This document shows, in pieces, positions 1 to 8,365 of a stretch of 64,000 nt of DNA. Each line of letters begins with the position of its first letter. Position 1 is the stretch's first letter. The DNA is taken from assembly GCA_003134045.1 (NCBI GenBank), contig PLAH01000184.1, positions 33,423 to 97,422 on the forward strand, read 5' to 3'. The translations under genes and the position numbers were made by a program. The notes below the pieces were generated by a model. That model did not search any database and was not told the origin of the DNA. It saw nothing but the letters and a program-made list of their open reading frames with translations. This DNA is from Gammaproteobacteria bacterium. Lineage in GTDB: Bacteria; Pseudomonadota; Gammaproteobacteria; Steroidobacterales; Steroidobacteraceae.

Positions 1-893
1 GAACCGCCGTTGACCAGCACCACGATGGGCGCGCCGTTGAGTTCGTCGCCCGGCGTGGCTTTCATCTCGAATTTGGATTCCGGCGTACGGCCTCTCGCGC
101 TCACGATCACGCCGCTGTCGAGAAAGGCGTCGGCGACCGCGACCGCGGCCTCCAATACGCCGCCCGGATTGTTGCGCAGGTCGAGCACCAAGCCTTTGAG
201 CGCGCCGCCGTTGCGCTTGCGCAAGGCGCGCAGTGCACTCACCAGATCGTCGCCCGTGGTTTCGCTGAACTCGGCGATGCGTACATAGCCGAAACCGGGC
301 TCGGGCAGCTCGGAGGCCACGCTGTGCAATTCGACCTTCGAGCGCTTGAGCGTGAATTCCAGCGGTTCGGCGTTGCCCTCGCGTAGAATGCCGACCTTCA
401 CCGAGGTTCCCTCCTTGCCGCGCATGCGCCCGATGGTGTCGCCGAGCGAGGCCGTATTGACCGGAATGCCGTCGATGGAGGCGATGATGTCGCCGGTGCG
501 AATTCCGGCGGCGGCGGCGGGCGAGCCGTCGAACGGCGATACCACCACGACTTGGTCGTCCTCCATGGACACTTCGATGCCGACGCCGGAATACTCGCCC
601 GAACTCGAAATCTTGATCTCGTCGTACTCGTCGCCGTCCAGGTACGCCGAATAGGGATCCAGCGACGACACCATGCCGCGTATGGCAGCCTGCAACAGCT
701 GGTGATCGTCGACCGCGTTCACATAGTCATGTTCGACGCGGTCCAGCACTTCGGCCAGCATGCGTGCGTCGGCCCATGGCAGGTCCTTGCCGAGCGTGTC
801 CGGTTTGCCGGCATAGACGCCCCGCGCCAACCCGAAGCACAGGCCGATCGACACACCCGACAGCCACAAAGCGTTGCGCATTTTCTTGAGCAT
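1..893 (-). CDS. S41 family carboxy-terminal processing protease (CtpA/Prc type), 3' end beyond the window
   Basis: Reading leftward, the frame is open from an ATG at 893 to the window edge, about 297 codons. Residues 8-28 form a signal peptide or membrane anchor. A typical S41 N-domain follows with SSLDPYSAYLD. A PDZ domain (GEYSGVGIEV through GIRTGDIIASIDG) precedes the start of the protease core (GYVRIAEFSE, LVLDLRNNPGG). The sequence ends at VLVNGGS, just before the expected catalytic Ser and Lys, so catalysis cannot be confirmed here. An alternative in-frame ATG lies at 908. Proteases of this family trim C termini of periplasmic proteins. The gene lies 67 bp downstream of an envC-like gene on the same strand, a common gammaproteobacterial pairing that suggests a shared cell-envelope operon. 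Confidence 0.9.
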   Translation of the reverse strand, partial: MLKKMRNALWLSGVSIGLCFGLARGVYAGKPDTLGKDLPWADARMLAEVLDRVEHDYVNAVDDHQLLQAAIRGMVSSLDPYSAYLDGDEYDEIKISSSGEYSGVGIEVSMEDDQVVVVSPFDGSPAAAAGIRTGDIIASIDGIPVNTASLGDTIGRMRGKEGTSVKVGILREGNAEPLEFTLKRSKVELHSVASELPEPGFGYVRIAEFSETTGDDLVSALRALRKRNGGALKGLVLDLRNNPGGVLEAAVAVADAFLDSGVIVSARGRTPESKFEMKATPGDELNGAPIVVLVNGG

Positions 894-960
894 CAGGCAG
901 CGGAGCATACGTGCGGCAACGGCGTGCCGCCAGTTGCGCAGCGGCCGGGCGAGCAGCAGT

Positions 961-2142
961 TCACGGTGTCGCCTTCAACCACAGCGTTGGATCGACGGCT
1001 CTGCGCCCGTCGCGGATCTCGAAATACAGCTGCGGCACGGCGCCGCTCGAGTCGCCGAGCGCGGCGATCACGTCGCCGGGGGCCACCCAGTCGCCCACCG
1101 ATTTATAGAGGACCTCCGCATGTCCATACAAGGTCATGTAATTGCCGCTGTGTCCGATGATGAGCAGCAAGCCGAGACCCTGCAGCCAGTCCGCATACAC
1201 GACACGGCCGAAATAGGGCGCGCGGACCTTGGCGCCGCGCGCGCTGTCGATCAGCACGCCGTTGCGCCGCGGGCTGGCCTCGGCGGCGTTCGCTGCACTT
1301 AGCCCCAGGTCTTGATAACGAGAGACTATTTTTCCGGGCACGGGCCACGGCAGCTTGCCGCGCAAGCCCTCGAAGCTCTGTTGCGTGTCGACCGGAAAAT
1401 CCTGCAGCACGCGCGCCAGATCGGCGACCAAGGATTCTTCGGCCTGTTCCTCGCGTTTGAGTTTGGCGAGTTCCTGGCTGCCGCTGCTGACTTGCTGGTT
1501 CATGGCCGTGAATGCAGCGGAACGCTGCTCGCGCGCGTGCTGCAGATCAGCCACCTCCGCGCTGGTCTGCGCCTGCAGCTCCTCGAGCTTCGCGCCGGCC
1601 TGCTCGATGTCGACGACCAATTGTTGCACGCGCGCGACGCGGGTGCGGATCTCGTCGATCTTCGCCCCGCGCTCGCGGGCGAAATATCCGTAGAAGGCCA
1701 GCATCCGCCCTGCGCCCGCGGGATCGCTCTGGTTCAGCAGCAGCTTGATTTGCTCCTGCTGACCGATCATGTAGGCGGCCCGCACTTGGGATGCCAAGGT
1801 GGCTCGCTGTGCGTCGAGCGCGCTCTGGTTGCGGACCTGTTCGGCGCGCAATTCGCCGCGGCGCCGCACCGTGGCGAGTTGCGCGGTGCGCAGGGCCTCC
1901 ATACGTACACGCCGCGCGGTGATTTCCAAGTCCGCGTCGCGCACGCGCGCGGCGAGGGCGTCGCGGTCCTTGAGCTGCGAGCCGAGCCGGCTCGTCAATG
2001 CGGCGATGCGGGCCCGAACCTCGGCGAGCTTGGCCTTCGCCTGTGCCGATTCGGCCGTTTCCACGGACTGCCCGTACGAACCCGCGCACAGCGCCAGGCT
2101 CACGCTAGCGAGCACGCATAAGTATCTGATATAGAGGTTCAT
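961..2142 (-). CDS. envC: EnvC-like murein hydrolase activator (coiled coil plus degenerate LytM/M23 domain)
   Basis: The 393-residue protein has a signal peptide (about 1-24), a long Gln/Arg/Ala-rich coiled coil (about 30-240) and a C-terminal LytM domain (about 265-390). The LytM domain lacks the zinc ligands of active M23 peptidases: the first His position reads RNGVLID and the final HxH region reads YFEIRDG. E. coli EnvC is degenerate in the same way, and EnvC acts as an allosteric activator of AmiA/AmiB amidases during daughter-cell separation rather than as an enzyme. The match to WLQG-GLLLIIGHSG and YFEIR is typical of EnvC. It probably shares a transcript with the downstream S41 protease. 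It is divergent from the rhodanese operon across about 93 bp. Confidence 0.88.
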   Translation of the reverse strand: MNLYIRYLCVLASVSLALCAGSYGQSVETAESAQAKAKLAEVRARIAALTSRLGSQLKDRDALAARVRDADLEITARRVRMEALRTAQLATVRRRGELRAEQVRNQSALDAQRATLASQVRAAYMIGQQEQIKLLLNQSDPAGAGRMLAFYGYFARERGAKIDEIRTRVARVQQLVVDIEQAGAKLEELQAQTSAEVADLQHAREQRSAAFTAMNQQVSSGSQELAKLKREEQAEESLVADLARVLQDFPVDTQQSFEGLRGKLPWPVPGKIVSRYQDLGLSAANAAEASPRRNGVLIDSARGAKVRAPYFGRVVYADWLQGLGLLLIIGHSGNYMTLYGHAEVLYKSVGDWVAPGDVIAALGDSSGAVPQLYFEIRDGRRAVDPTLWLKATP

Positions 2143-2235
2143 TTTCGAGGTGGTTCGGGGTCAGGACGGCAAGCATACAAGCCTTGTGGCCGCTGCTATA
2201 CTTGCGCGCCCGAAAAACCCAAAGTGCTCAGCCGA

Positions 2236-2685
2236 ATGCAGCGATTGTTCGAGTTTATTGGCCATCACCCCTTCCTTGCGAGCGGCGCCGTGCTGATGGC
2301 CGTCGCACTGGCCGTGTACGAGGTCATGGCCCGGGTTCAGGCGTTCGCCGCGCTCTCCGCCATGCAAGCCGTGCGGCTGATGAATCAGGGGGCCCTCGTT
2401 CTGGATCTGCGCAACAAACAGGCGTTCGAAGCCGGCCATATCGGCGATGCGCGCAACGTCCCTGCCGCGGAACTCGAATCCCAGGCAGAGTCGTTGAAGA
2501 AATGGCGCGACAAGAATGTCATTACCTACGACGACAGCGGCACCGGCGGCGCGGGCGCCGCGCGTACGCTCACGAAACTCGGTTTCACCAAGGTATTCAG
2601 CCTGGAAGGCGGCCTGAACGCCTGGGTGAAGGACAATCTGCCGGTGACGAAGACGGCCGCGGGCGGTAAGGGCAGTGCGAAGTGA
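2236..2685 (+). CDS. Membrane-anchored rhodanese-like protein (YibN type), active-site Cys replaced
   Basis: The product is 149 residues from the ATG at 2236; a GTG at 2224 would add four. One N-terminal membrane segment (about 13-30) is followed by a rhodanese fold with LVLDLRNKQAFEAGHI and a C-terminal FSLEGGLNAW. In active sulfurtransferases the loop after the central strand carries Cys. Here it reads TYDDSGTGGAG, with Asp99 at the expected Cys position, so transferase activity is doubtful. It is the first gene of a run with grxC, secB and gpsA, the usual gammaproteobacterial order. Its stop codon overlaps the GTG start of grxC by four bases, indicating translational coupling. Confidence 0.85.
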   Translation: MQRLFEFIGHHPFLASGAVLMAVALAVYEVMARVQAFAALSAMQAVRLMNQGALVLDLRNKQAFEAGHIGDARNVPAAELESQAESLKKWRDKNVITYDDSGTGGAGAARTLTKLGFTKVFSLEGGLNAWVKDNLPVTKTAAGGKGSAK

Positions 2686-2945
2686 CGCAGCCGGCCATCA
2701 CGATATACATGACGGCATGGTGCCCGTACTGCCAGCGCGCCGCCACACTGTTGAAACAGAAGAGCCTCGCGTTCGCGGAAGTCGACGTGGATGAAGATCC
2801 GAAGTTTCGACAGGAAATGATCGCCCGCAGCGGACGGCGCAGCGTTCCGCAAATTTTTATCGGCGATGACCATATTGGCGGGTGCGACGATCTGGTCGCC
2901 CTCGACGGCAGCGGTGAGCTGGATCGATTAATTCAGGGGGCTTGA
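2682..2945 (+). CDS. grxC: Glutaredoxin 3 family protein
   Basis: The 87-residue protein is a single glutaredoxin domain with the dithiol active site CPYC (AWCPYCQRA). It also has the cis-proline segment SVPQIFI and the GGCDDL glutathione-binding turn. It reduces disulfides and glutathionylated proteins in the cytoplasm using glutathione. The GTG start overlaps the preceding stop (GTGA), and its own TGA overlaps the secB ATG by one base, so all three genes are tightly coupled. Length and motifs match E. coli GrxC. Confidence 0.95.
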   Translation: MTQPAITIYMTAWCPYCQRAATLLKQKSLAFAEVDVDEDPKFRQEMIARSGRRSVPQIFIGDDHIGGCDDLVALDGSGELDRLIQGA

Positions 2946-3421
2946 TGAACGAGGTTAGAACGGAAGCGGTAGAGGCCAATGTCGGCGGCGTGTCGGTCAG
3001 CCTGCAGAGCGTGTACCTGAAGGACAGCTCCTATGAGTCGCCGAACGGTCCGCGGCTGCCGAACAATCAGGGCTGGGAACCGAAGTTTCAGCTCAACATG
3101 AACACCTCGGCCGAGGAACTCGGCCCCGATGTGCGCGAAGTACTGCTGACGATCACGCTCGAAGCGAAGCAGGGCGATGCCACGTTGTATCTGGTGGAGG
3201 TCAAGCAGGCGGGCGTCTTCTCGATCGCCAACGCGTCCGTCGACGACCTGAAGCGTCTGATCGGCAGCTTCTGTCCGAGCGTCTTGTTTCCGTACGCACG
3301 CGAAGTCATTTCGGATTTGATCGTCAAGGGCGGCTTTCCGAATTTCCTGCTGCCGCTGGTGAATTTCGACGCGTTGTTCGCACAAGCGGCGGAAACGCCG
3401 CAACCCGGTTTGGTCAACTAA
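2945..3421 (+). CDS. secB: Protein-export chaperone SecB
   Basis: The 158-residue protein has the characteristic SecB core: VYLKDSSYESPN near the N terminus, a central beta region with LYLVEVKQAGVF, and FPYAREVISDLIVKGGFP followed by LLPLVNFDALF. SecB is a cytoplasmic homotetramer that keeps preproteins unfolded and delivers them to SecA. The ATG at 2945 overlaps the grxC stop. A TTG at 2942 in the same frame is not needed. The grxC-secB-gpsA order is typical of the class. Confidence 0.97.
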   Translation: MNEVRTEAVEANVGGVSVSLQSVYLKDSSYESPNGPRLPNNQGWEPKFQLNMNTSAEELGPDVREVLLTITLEAKQGDATLYLVEVKQAGVFSIANASVDDLKRLIGSFCPSVLFPYAREVISDLIVKGGFPNFLLPLVNFDALFAQAAETPQPGLVN

Positions 3422-3433
3422 GCGAGGCGCACC

Positions 3434-4444
3434 ATGCATAGCTTGCGCCAAGAACCGATGGCGGTCATCGGCGCCGGCTCCTGGGGGACGGCACTGGCCA
3501 TCCAGCTGGCGCGCGCCGGGCATCCCACCTTGTTGTGGGGCCGCGATCTCGCCCAACTGGACGCGATGCGGCGCGCGCGCTGCAATGAGCGCTACCTGCC
3601 CGATGCGGCATTCCCCGATGCGCTCAACGTCGCTTTCGAACTGGAAGAGGCGCTGCGCGGCGCGCGCGACGCGCTGATAGCGGTTCCCTCGCATGCCTTC
3701 CGCACCACGCTCGAGCACGTGGCGCGCTACCTCGGCGAGGACACCCGCATTGCATGGGCGACCAAGGGCTTCGAGAGCGCGACGGGCCTGCTGCCGCACC
3801 AAGTTGCGGGCGAAGTCCTGGGCACTCGGCCCGGCGCGGTTCTCTCCGGTCCGACGTTCGCCCGGGAAGTCGGCGCCGGATTGCCCACGGCCATGACGGT
3901 CGCTTCGCGCGATGCCGTATTCGCCCGGGAATTGGCCGCGAGATTGTCGGGCCCCAATTTTCGCGCGTACCGGCAGAGCGACATCATGGGTGTCGAGGTC
4001 GGCGGCGCCGTCAAGAACGTCATCGCGATCGGCTCCGGCATCGCGGACGGCATGGGGTTCGGCGCCAACACTCGCGTCGCACTCATTACGCGCGGCCTCG
4101 CCGAAATGATGCGCCTGGGCGTGCAACTTGGCGCGGCTCGCGAGACCTTCATGGGCTTGGCTGGCCTCGGCGACCTGGTGCTCACCTGTACCGACGATCA
4201 ATCCCGCAACCGCCGGCTGGGCCTGGCGTTGGGCCGCGGCCGCTCCATGGCCGATGCTCAAAACGCGATCCATCAAGTGGTCGAGGGCGTGCTCGCGTCG
4301 CGGGCGGTATGCGCGGTGGCGGAGCGGTTGGCCGTGGAGATGCCCATCTGCCGCGAGGTCTTCCGCATCATGCACGAGGACAAACCGGTCCGAGAAGCCG
4401 TGCAGGAACTCATGGGCCGCGAACTGCGCTCCGAGACGGAGTAG
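3434..4444 (+). CDS. gpsA: Glycerol-3-phosphate dehydrogenase [NAD(P)+]
   Basis: The 336-residue protein starts with the Rossmann glycine motif VIGAGSWGTALA. It has the substrate-domain segments LSGPTFAREV and GGAVKNVIAIGSGI, which contains the catalytic Lys, and a C-terminal six-helix domain. It reduces dihydroxyacetone phosphate to sn-glycerol-3-phosphate for phospholipid synthesis. It starts 12 bp after secB. Its last 35 bp overlap, tail to tail, the end of the MFS gene on the other strand. Confidence 0.97.
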   Translation: MHSLRQEPMAVIGAGSWGTALAIQLARAGHPTLLWGRDLAQLDAMRRARCNERYLPDAAFPDALNVAFELEEALRGARDALIAVPSHAFRTTLEHVARYLGEDTRIAWATKGFESATGLLPHQVAGEVLGTRPGAVLSGPTFAREVGAGLPTAMTVASRDAVFARELAARLSGPNFRAYRQSDIMGVEVGGAVKNVIAIGSGIADGMGFGANTRVALITRGLAEMMRLGVQLGAARETFMGLAGLGDLVLTCTDDQSRNRRLGLALGRGRSMADAQNAIHQVVEGVLASRAVCAVAERLAVEMPICREVFRIMHEDKPVREAVQELMGRELRSETE

Positions 4445-5552
4445 CGCGCGCGACGGCGAGCGAGATTCCCCAGACGGCGAGGCCGGCCAGTGCCAGCGCA
4501 CAACCCACATAGCCCGTCGAGGCCAAACCGCAGCCGGCCGCGATCGCCATGCCGCCAAGCCACGGCCCCAGGGCATTGGCCACATTGAAGGCCGAATGAT
4601 TGAGTGCCGCGGCCAGGCTTTGGGCCTCGCCGGCGACGTCCATCAGCCGGGTCTGCAGCACGGTGCCCAGCGCACCGCCAACGCCGATGGCGAACACATC
4701 CAAGGTCACGGTCCAAAAATTTGCCGACGCCAGGGGATAGAGCGCCAGCACCGCGGCCGACCAGACCAACACCGCGCCGGCCGTGGGCATGAGGGCGTGA
4801 TCGGCGAATCGCGGCACGATCAAATTGCCGGCCGTCATGCCGATGCCGAAAGCCGCCAGCACGAAGGGCACCCGGTACGGTGCCACGCCCGTGACATCGA
4901 TCAGCGTCGATCCCAAGTAGGTGTAGACGGCAAAGAGTCCGCCGAATCCGATCGCACCGATGGCGAGCGTCAGCCACACTTGCCCGCTCCTCAAGGCGCC
5001 AAGCTCGCGCAGCGGGCTCGCCCCCACAGCCGCCCGGTCACGCGGCGCGAACGCCGCGATCAGGGCGGCGCAGGTGAGCGCCAGTACGGCCACCACGGCA
5101 AAGCCCCAGCGCCAACCGAACGCCTGGCCGAGCCAATTGGCGAGCGGCACGCCGACGATGGTGGCAACGGTCAGGCCCAGCAGCACGCGTCCCACCGCCT
5201 GGGTACGTTTCTCGGTGGGCACGAGCGATGCGGCGACCAGCGTGGCGATGCCGAAGTAGGCGCCATGCGGCAGACCGCTCAAAAAACGAAACACCAGCAT
5301 CCAGTGGTAGGTCGGCGCCAGCGCGGACAAACCGTTCGCCAGCGCAAACAGGCCCATCAGCGCGATCAGCAACGTGCGCCGCGCCAGCCGCGCCGACAGC
5401 ACCGCGATGATGGGAGCGCCCACCACCACGCCCAGTGCATACGCGCTGATGACATGGCCTGCCGTGGGTTCATCGACGTGCAGATCCTGAGCGAAATAGC
5501 GCAACAGACTCATCGTGGCAAATTCGGTGGTTCCGATCGCAAAACCACCCAT
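4410..5552 (-). CDS. MFS transporter, DHA1 / sugar-efflux (AraJ-like) family
   Basis: The 380-residue protein is almost entirely hydrophobic and can be read as 12 membrane segments. The N terminus GGFAIGTTEFATMSLL is the hallmark of the AraJ/SotB-like DHA1 branch. A motif-A-like loop reads ARLARRTLL and a motif-C-like segment GVPLANWLGQAFGWRW lies in helix 5. Proton-coupled export of a sugar or drug is a family inference; the substrate cannot be told. The frame is open upstream without a better start codon. It is 44 bp downstream of the DUF763 gene and probably shares its transcript. Confidence 0.85.
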   Translation of the reverse strand: MGGFAIGTTEFATMSLLRYFAQDLHVDEPTAGHVISAYALGVVVGAPIIAVLSARLARRTLLIALMGLFALANGLSALAPTYHWMLVFRFLSGLPHGAYFGIATLVAASLVPTEKRTQAVGRVLLGLTVATIVGVPLANWLGQAFGWRWGFAVVAVLALTCAALIAAFAPRDRAAVGASPLRELGALRSGQVWLTLAIGAIGFGGLFAVYTYLGSTLIDVTGVAPYRVPFVLAAFGIGMTAGNLIVPRFADHALMPTAGAVLVWSAAVLALYPLASANFWTVTLDVFAIGVGGALGTVLQTRLMDVAGEAQSLAAALNHSAFNVANALGPWLGGMAIAAGCGLASTGYVGCALALAGLAVWGISLAVARATPSRSAVRGP

Positions 5553-5596
5553 CGCAAGCGCGAAATGGACGACATTCGGATGGACGGCAGCGCGCG

Positions 5597-6877
5597 CTAT
5601 AACGGTATCTCCGGCGGGGCTGCGGTACGCGACGTGACCGTGCGCCCGCCGTAGGTGTCGGACAGCGCGCGCTCGGCGGCGATGAACGACTCGAAGGTGG
5701 GGCCCAGCACCGTGGCCTCGAGTGCCCGCGCTTGGGCGTCCAGGCGCCGGATCGCCGCGAGCGCTTCGCTCGAACCCAACTTGGCACGATCGACGGCCCG
5801 CTTCAGTACTCGAATGGTTTCATCGAAAACCTCGATGGGCACGGGAAACGGCTGGCCGTCCTTGCCGCCGTGCGCCAGCGAGAACCGCGCGGGATCCGAG
5901 AATCTCGAGGGCGCGCCATGCACCACTTCCGCGACGAACGCGAGCGCCGCCACGGTTCGCGCCCCGACGCCGGGCGTCAGCAATAAATCCGCAAAGTCCG
6001 TGAGGCCCGCGTCGGCCGCAGCCGCCAGCGTGCCGTGCAGCCTTCTGAGCATCACGTCCGACGCGAGCACCTCATGGCGGTCCGGCAGCTGCAGATGCGG
6101 CAGCGGGCACGGCGCAGGTGCACAGACGGGTTCGATTTCCGGAAACAACGGCAGCGATGCGGCGGCGTTTCCCGAACCGTAGCGGCGCAGCACGGCAATC
6201 GTCCGAGCAGGACCGCCGCGCGCAAGCTCGAGGCCCGCCGCGCGGCTCCGTTCGGCGCGCACATCCGCCAGGTTCACGATGGCGCCCACATTGCGTCCCT
6301 CGATGGCGGCATGCGGGGATTCGAAGAAGCCCGGCAGATTCTCGGACTGCCAGTGGTAGCGGCGCGCTTCGCGCCGCGTCTCGTTCATCCCCTGCTGGAC
6401 CACGCACCAGTGGCCGTCGACCGTCGCGAAGAACGCGTGCAGATAGAGGTCATAACCGTCCTGCACGGCGGCGCTGTCGATTTTCGCGACCAGACGGCTC
6501 GCGCGCACCAGTGAGCCGGCATCCACGCCGGTCCGGTCGCCAACCTCGAGCAGTTCGTCGGGCGTACGCCGCGAATGCGCACCCTTGCCGCCGCACACGT
6601 AGATACCGAGCTCGTTTCGGATCGGAGCAAGGCCTCGCTTGAGCGCGCCGACGACACTGGTGGTGATGCCCGACGAGTGCCAGTCCATGCCCATGACGGC
6701 GCCGAACGCTTGGAACCAAAACGGATGGGCCAAGCGCCGCAGAAACTCATCGCGGCCGTACTCGTGAACGATGGCTTCGGCGATCACCCGCCCGAGCGCC
6801 GCCATGCGCGTCGACAGCCAACGGGGTACGTGTCCCCCATGGAGGGGCAGATTGGCGCTGCCGGTGCGTTGGTGCAT
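5597..6877 (-). CDS. DUF763 domain-containing protein
   Basis: The 426-residue protein begins with the signature RTGSANLPLHGGHVPRWL and contains WHSSGITTSVVGALKRGL, both diagnostic of DUF763. A helix-hairpin-helix-like segment (FADLLLTPGVGARTVAALAF) lies near residue 290-310 and would suit DNA binding. The function of the family is not established. The gene starts 9 bp after the stop of the relaxase-like gene on the same strand, so the two are probably co-transcribed. That link makes a nucleic-acid role plausible, but this is inference only. Confidence 0.85.
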   Translation of the reverse strand: MHQRTGSANLPLHGGHVPRWLSTRMAALGRVIAEAIVHEYGRDEFLRRLAHPFWFQAFGAVMGMDWHSSGITTSVVGALKRGLAPIRNELGIYVCGGKGAHSRRTPDELLEVGDRTGVDAGSLVRASRLVAKIDSAAVQDGYDLYLHAFFATVDGHWCVVQQGMNETRREARRYHWQSENLPGFFESPHAAIEGRNVGAIVNLADVRAERSRAAGLELARGGPARTIAVLRRYGSGNAAASLPLFPEIEPVCAPAPCPLPHLQLPDRHEVLASDVMLRRLHGTLAAAADAGLTDFADLLLTPGVGARTVAALAFVAEVVHGAPSRFSDPARFSLAHGGKDGQPFPVPIEVFDETIRVLKRAVDRAKLGSSEALAAIRRLDAQARALEATVLGPTFESFIAAERALSDTYGGRTVTSRTAAPPEIPL

Positions 6878-6886
6878 GCGAAAGGA

Positions 6887-8284
6887 TTACACCACAGGCA
6901 GCCCGATCCCGCGCAACACGTCCTGAAACGGCGAGTCGAGATTCATCGCCTGCAGCTGCTGCAAATCGCCGATGAGAACGATCTTGGCACGCGCTTTATC
7001 GGCGACGGCCACGATTCGTTCGAGCGGCTTCAGAGAAATCATTTCCGCACCGTCCACCACGAGAACGCTGGCTCGCGTCGGCGGGTCGCGCCCTTGCTGC
7101 CACCCGTCCCGCGTCACGCCGTAAACCCGCAACCCATCCCGCTCCCAGGCCTCGCGCGCCGCCGTCAGCAGCGACACCCTGCCGGCATTCGCGGCGAGCG
7201 CCAGCGCCTTCGCATCGCCCTCGCCCAGCAGGTAATCGAATGCCCGCCGCTGTTCATCCTCGAAACCAAATTGCGACAGGACACCGGCGTGGGCGTGAGA
7301 TGAAATGCCATGACCCTGCCGGCTCGCCATCGATGCCGCGCGTTGCCGGAGCGATTTCGCGGCCTCCAGCATGTCGCGGGAAGTGAAACGATTCTCGCCG
7401 GCGCGACCGGACTGTAAAGCGACGAGCTCGTCGGATTGGGTCACCGCGAGCAACGCGGCGTCGAATTGCGCCGCCCCATCGGTGCGTGGCCGCAAGAATC
7501 GCGCGATGTCGTCGTGCGTGAAGGTTGGCGACCGATGCGCGAGAGCCCGCAGCACCACGCTGGGATCTTCGAGGATGGCCGCGCCATTCTCCCGTACGAT
7601 CCTTTGCTGCTCGGTAATGCGGTCGGCGAGGTGGTCCGGCAAGTTCGCGTCGCCGTCCCGCGGCCGCCCGAGCCCGACACGGCGTGCCGGCGTGAGTTCG
7701 ATTTGTTGCGCCTCGAGCGTCCGATGGTCGATTCTGATGGCATGTCCCGCCCGCGCCAAATGTTCGTTGGCCCGCTCGGCCCATGCCGCGCGCCACTCCA
7801 GCAAATTGGCCTTGCCGTTCCAATGCCGCGCCTTGGGCCCAAAACCCAGGGGCCCCACCTCGCGCAAGGTGAGTAACAGATGCGCAAGCGGATTCTCGGG
7901 GTTATCGCGGCGGATACTAAAATCGGCGACCATGCCCTTCGAGACGAATGTTCTCGCGATGTAATCCCGCACCAGGACCAGACACTGGTCGGCGGACAAC
8001 TCCACCGGCAGCCCCACCTCGATGGCCCGCGCCAGCTGCGAATCCTTGCGCAGCTCGGCCGATTCCACCCGGTTCCACAGCGCTTCGCGGTCCCGCACCC
8101 AGTCCGGAGCGCCCGCCGGCGCCATGATTTCCGCATGCGCACCGCCACGCTTGGCGGTGTAGTCGTGCGTGGACCCGTAGCGATCGTCGCGCAGCCGGGT
8201 GCCGGAGCGGTAGGCCGCCGCGGCAACGATGCTCTGGCCGCGGCCCCGCGAGATGACGTTTGCGTTCAGATGGTAGATCGCCAA
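6887..8284 (-). CDS. Degenerate MobA/MobL (TraA-type) relaxase with collapsed helicase domain
   Basis: The TTG at 8284 is preferred over upstream starts because AGGGGAGG lies seven bases before it; the protein is then 465 residues. Residues 1-200 match the MobA/MobL relaxases of Ti-type plasmids (AIYHLNANVISR, AAAAYRSG with the likely catalytic Tyr25). The metal-binding region is damaged. The usual NPHAH is NPLAH (Leu133), and the preceding AIH-type position reads SIRRD, so two of three His ligands are missing. Residues about 340-450 match the TraA helicase. However, Walker A reads AANAGRVS, Walker B reads VVDGAEM, and the segment between them is shortened. It is probably a fossil or domesticated relaxase. 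It is divergent from a TraD-like gene and followed by DUF763. Confidence 0.8.
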   Translation of the reverse strand: MAIYHLNANVISRGRGQSIVAAAAYRSGTRLRDDRYGSTHDYTAKRGGAHAEIMAPAGAPDWVRDREALWNRVESAELRKDSQLARAIEVGLPVELSADQCLVLVRDYIARTFVSKGMVADFSIRRDNPENPLAHLLLTLREVGPLGFGPKARHWNGKANLLEWRAAWAERANEHLARAGHAIRIDHRTLEAQQIELTPARRVGLGRPRDGDANLPDHLADRITEQQRIVRENGAAILEDPSVVLRALAHRSPTFTHDDIARFLRPRTDGAAQFDAALLAVTQSDELVALQSGRAGENRFTSRDMLEAAKSLRQRAASMASRQGHGISSHAHAGVLSQFGFEDEQRRAFDYLLGEGDAKALALAANAGRVSLLTAAREAWERDGLRVYGVTRDGWQQGRDPPTRASVLVVDGAEMISLKPLERIVAVADKARAKIVLIGDLQQLQAMNLDSPFQDVLRGIGLPVV

Positions 8285-8365
8285 GACTTTTCCTCCCCTG
8301 AAGTACCCGGTAGGATACCTAAAATTCCACTGCCTCATGGATGAACGTATAAGTGCAGGCTCCCC
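8285..8365. promoter_or_regulatory. Intergenic region between divergent relaxase and TraD-like genes, possible oriT remnant
   Basis: In Ti-type plasmids traA and traC/traD diverge from oriT. Here the same layout leaves 81 bp. It contains the strong leftward Shine-Dalgarno of the relaxase, a small dyad TACCCGGTA (about 8305-8313), and TATAAGTGCAGGCTCCCC (8348-8365) directly before the TraD-like ATG. That last stretch resembles the nic core TAAGTGCGCCCT of MobQ-type origins of transfer. The match is partial and includes the place where a ribosome-binding site should be, so this is a weak call. Confidence 0.3.

Noticed and set aside
2933..4585. A 550-codon open frame antisense to secB and gpsA
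   Set aside because: Both sense genes are certain; the antisense product is low-complexity.
4128..5654. A 508-codon plus-strand frame across the end of gpsA and the MFS gene
   Set aside because: It is out of frame with gpsA and antisense to a clear 12-helix transporter.
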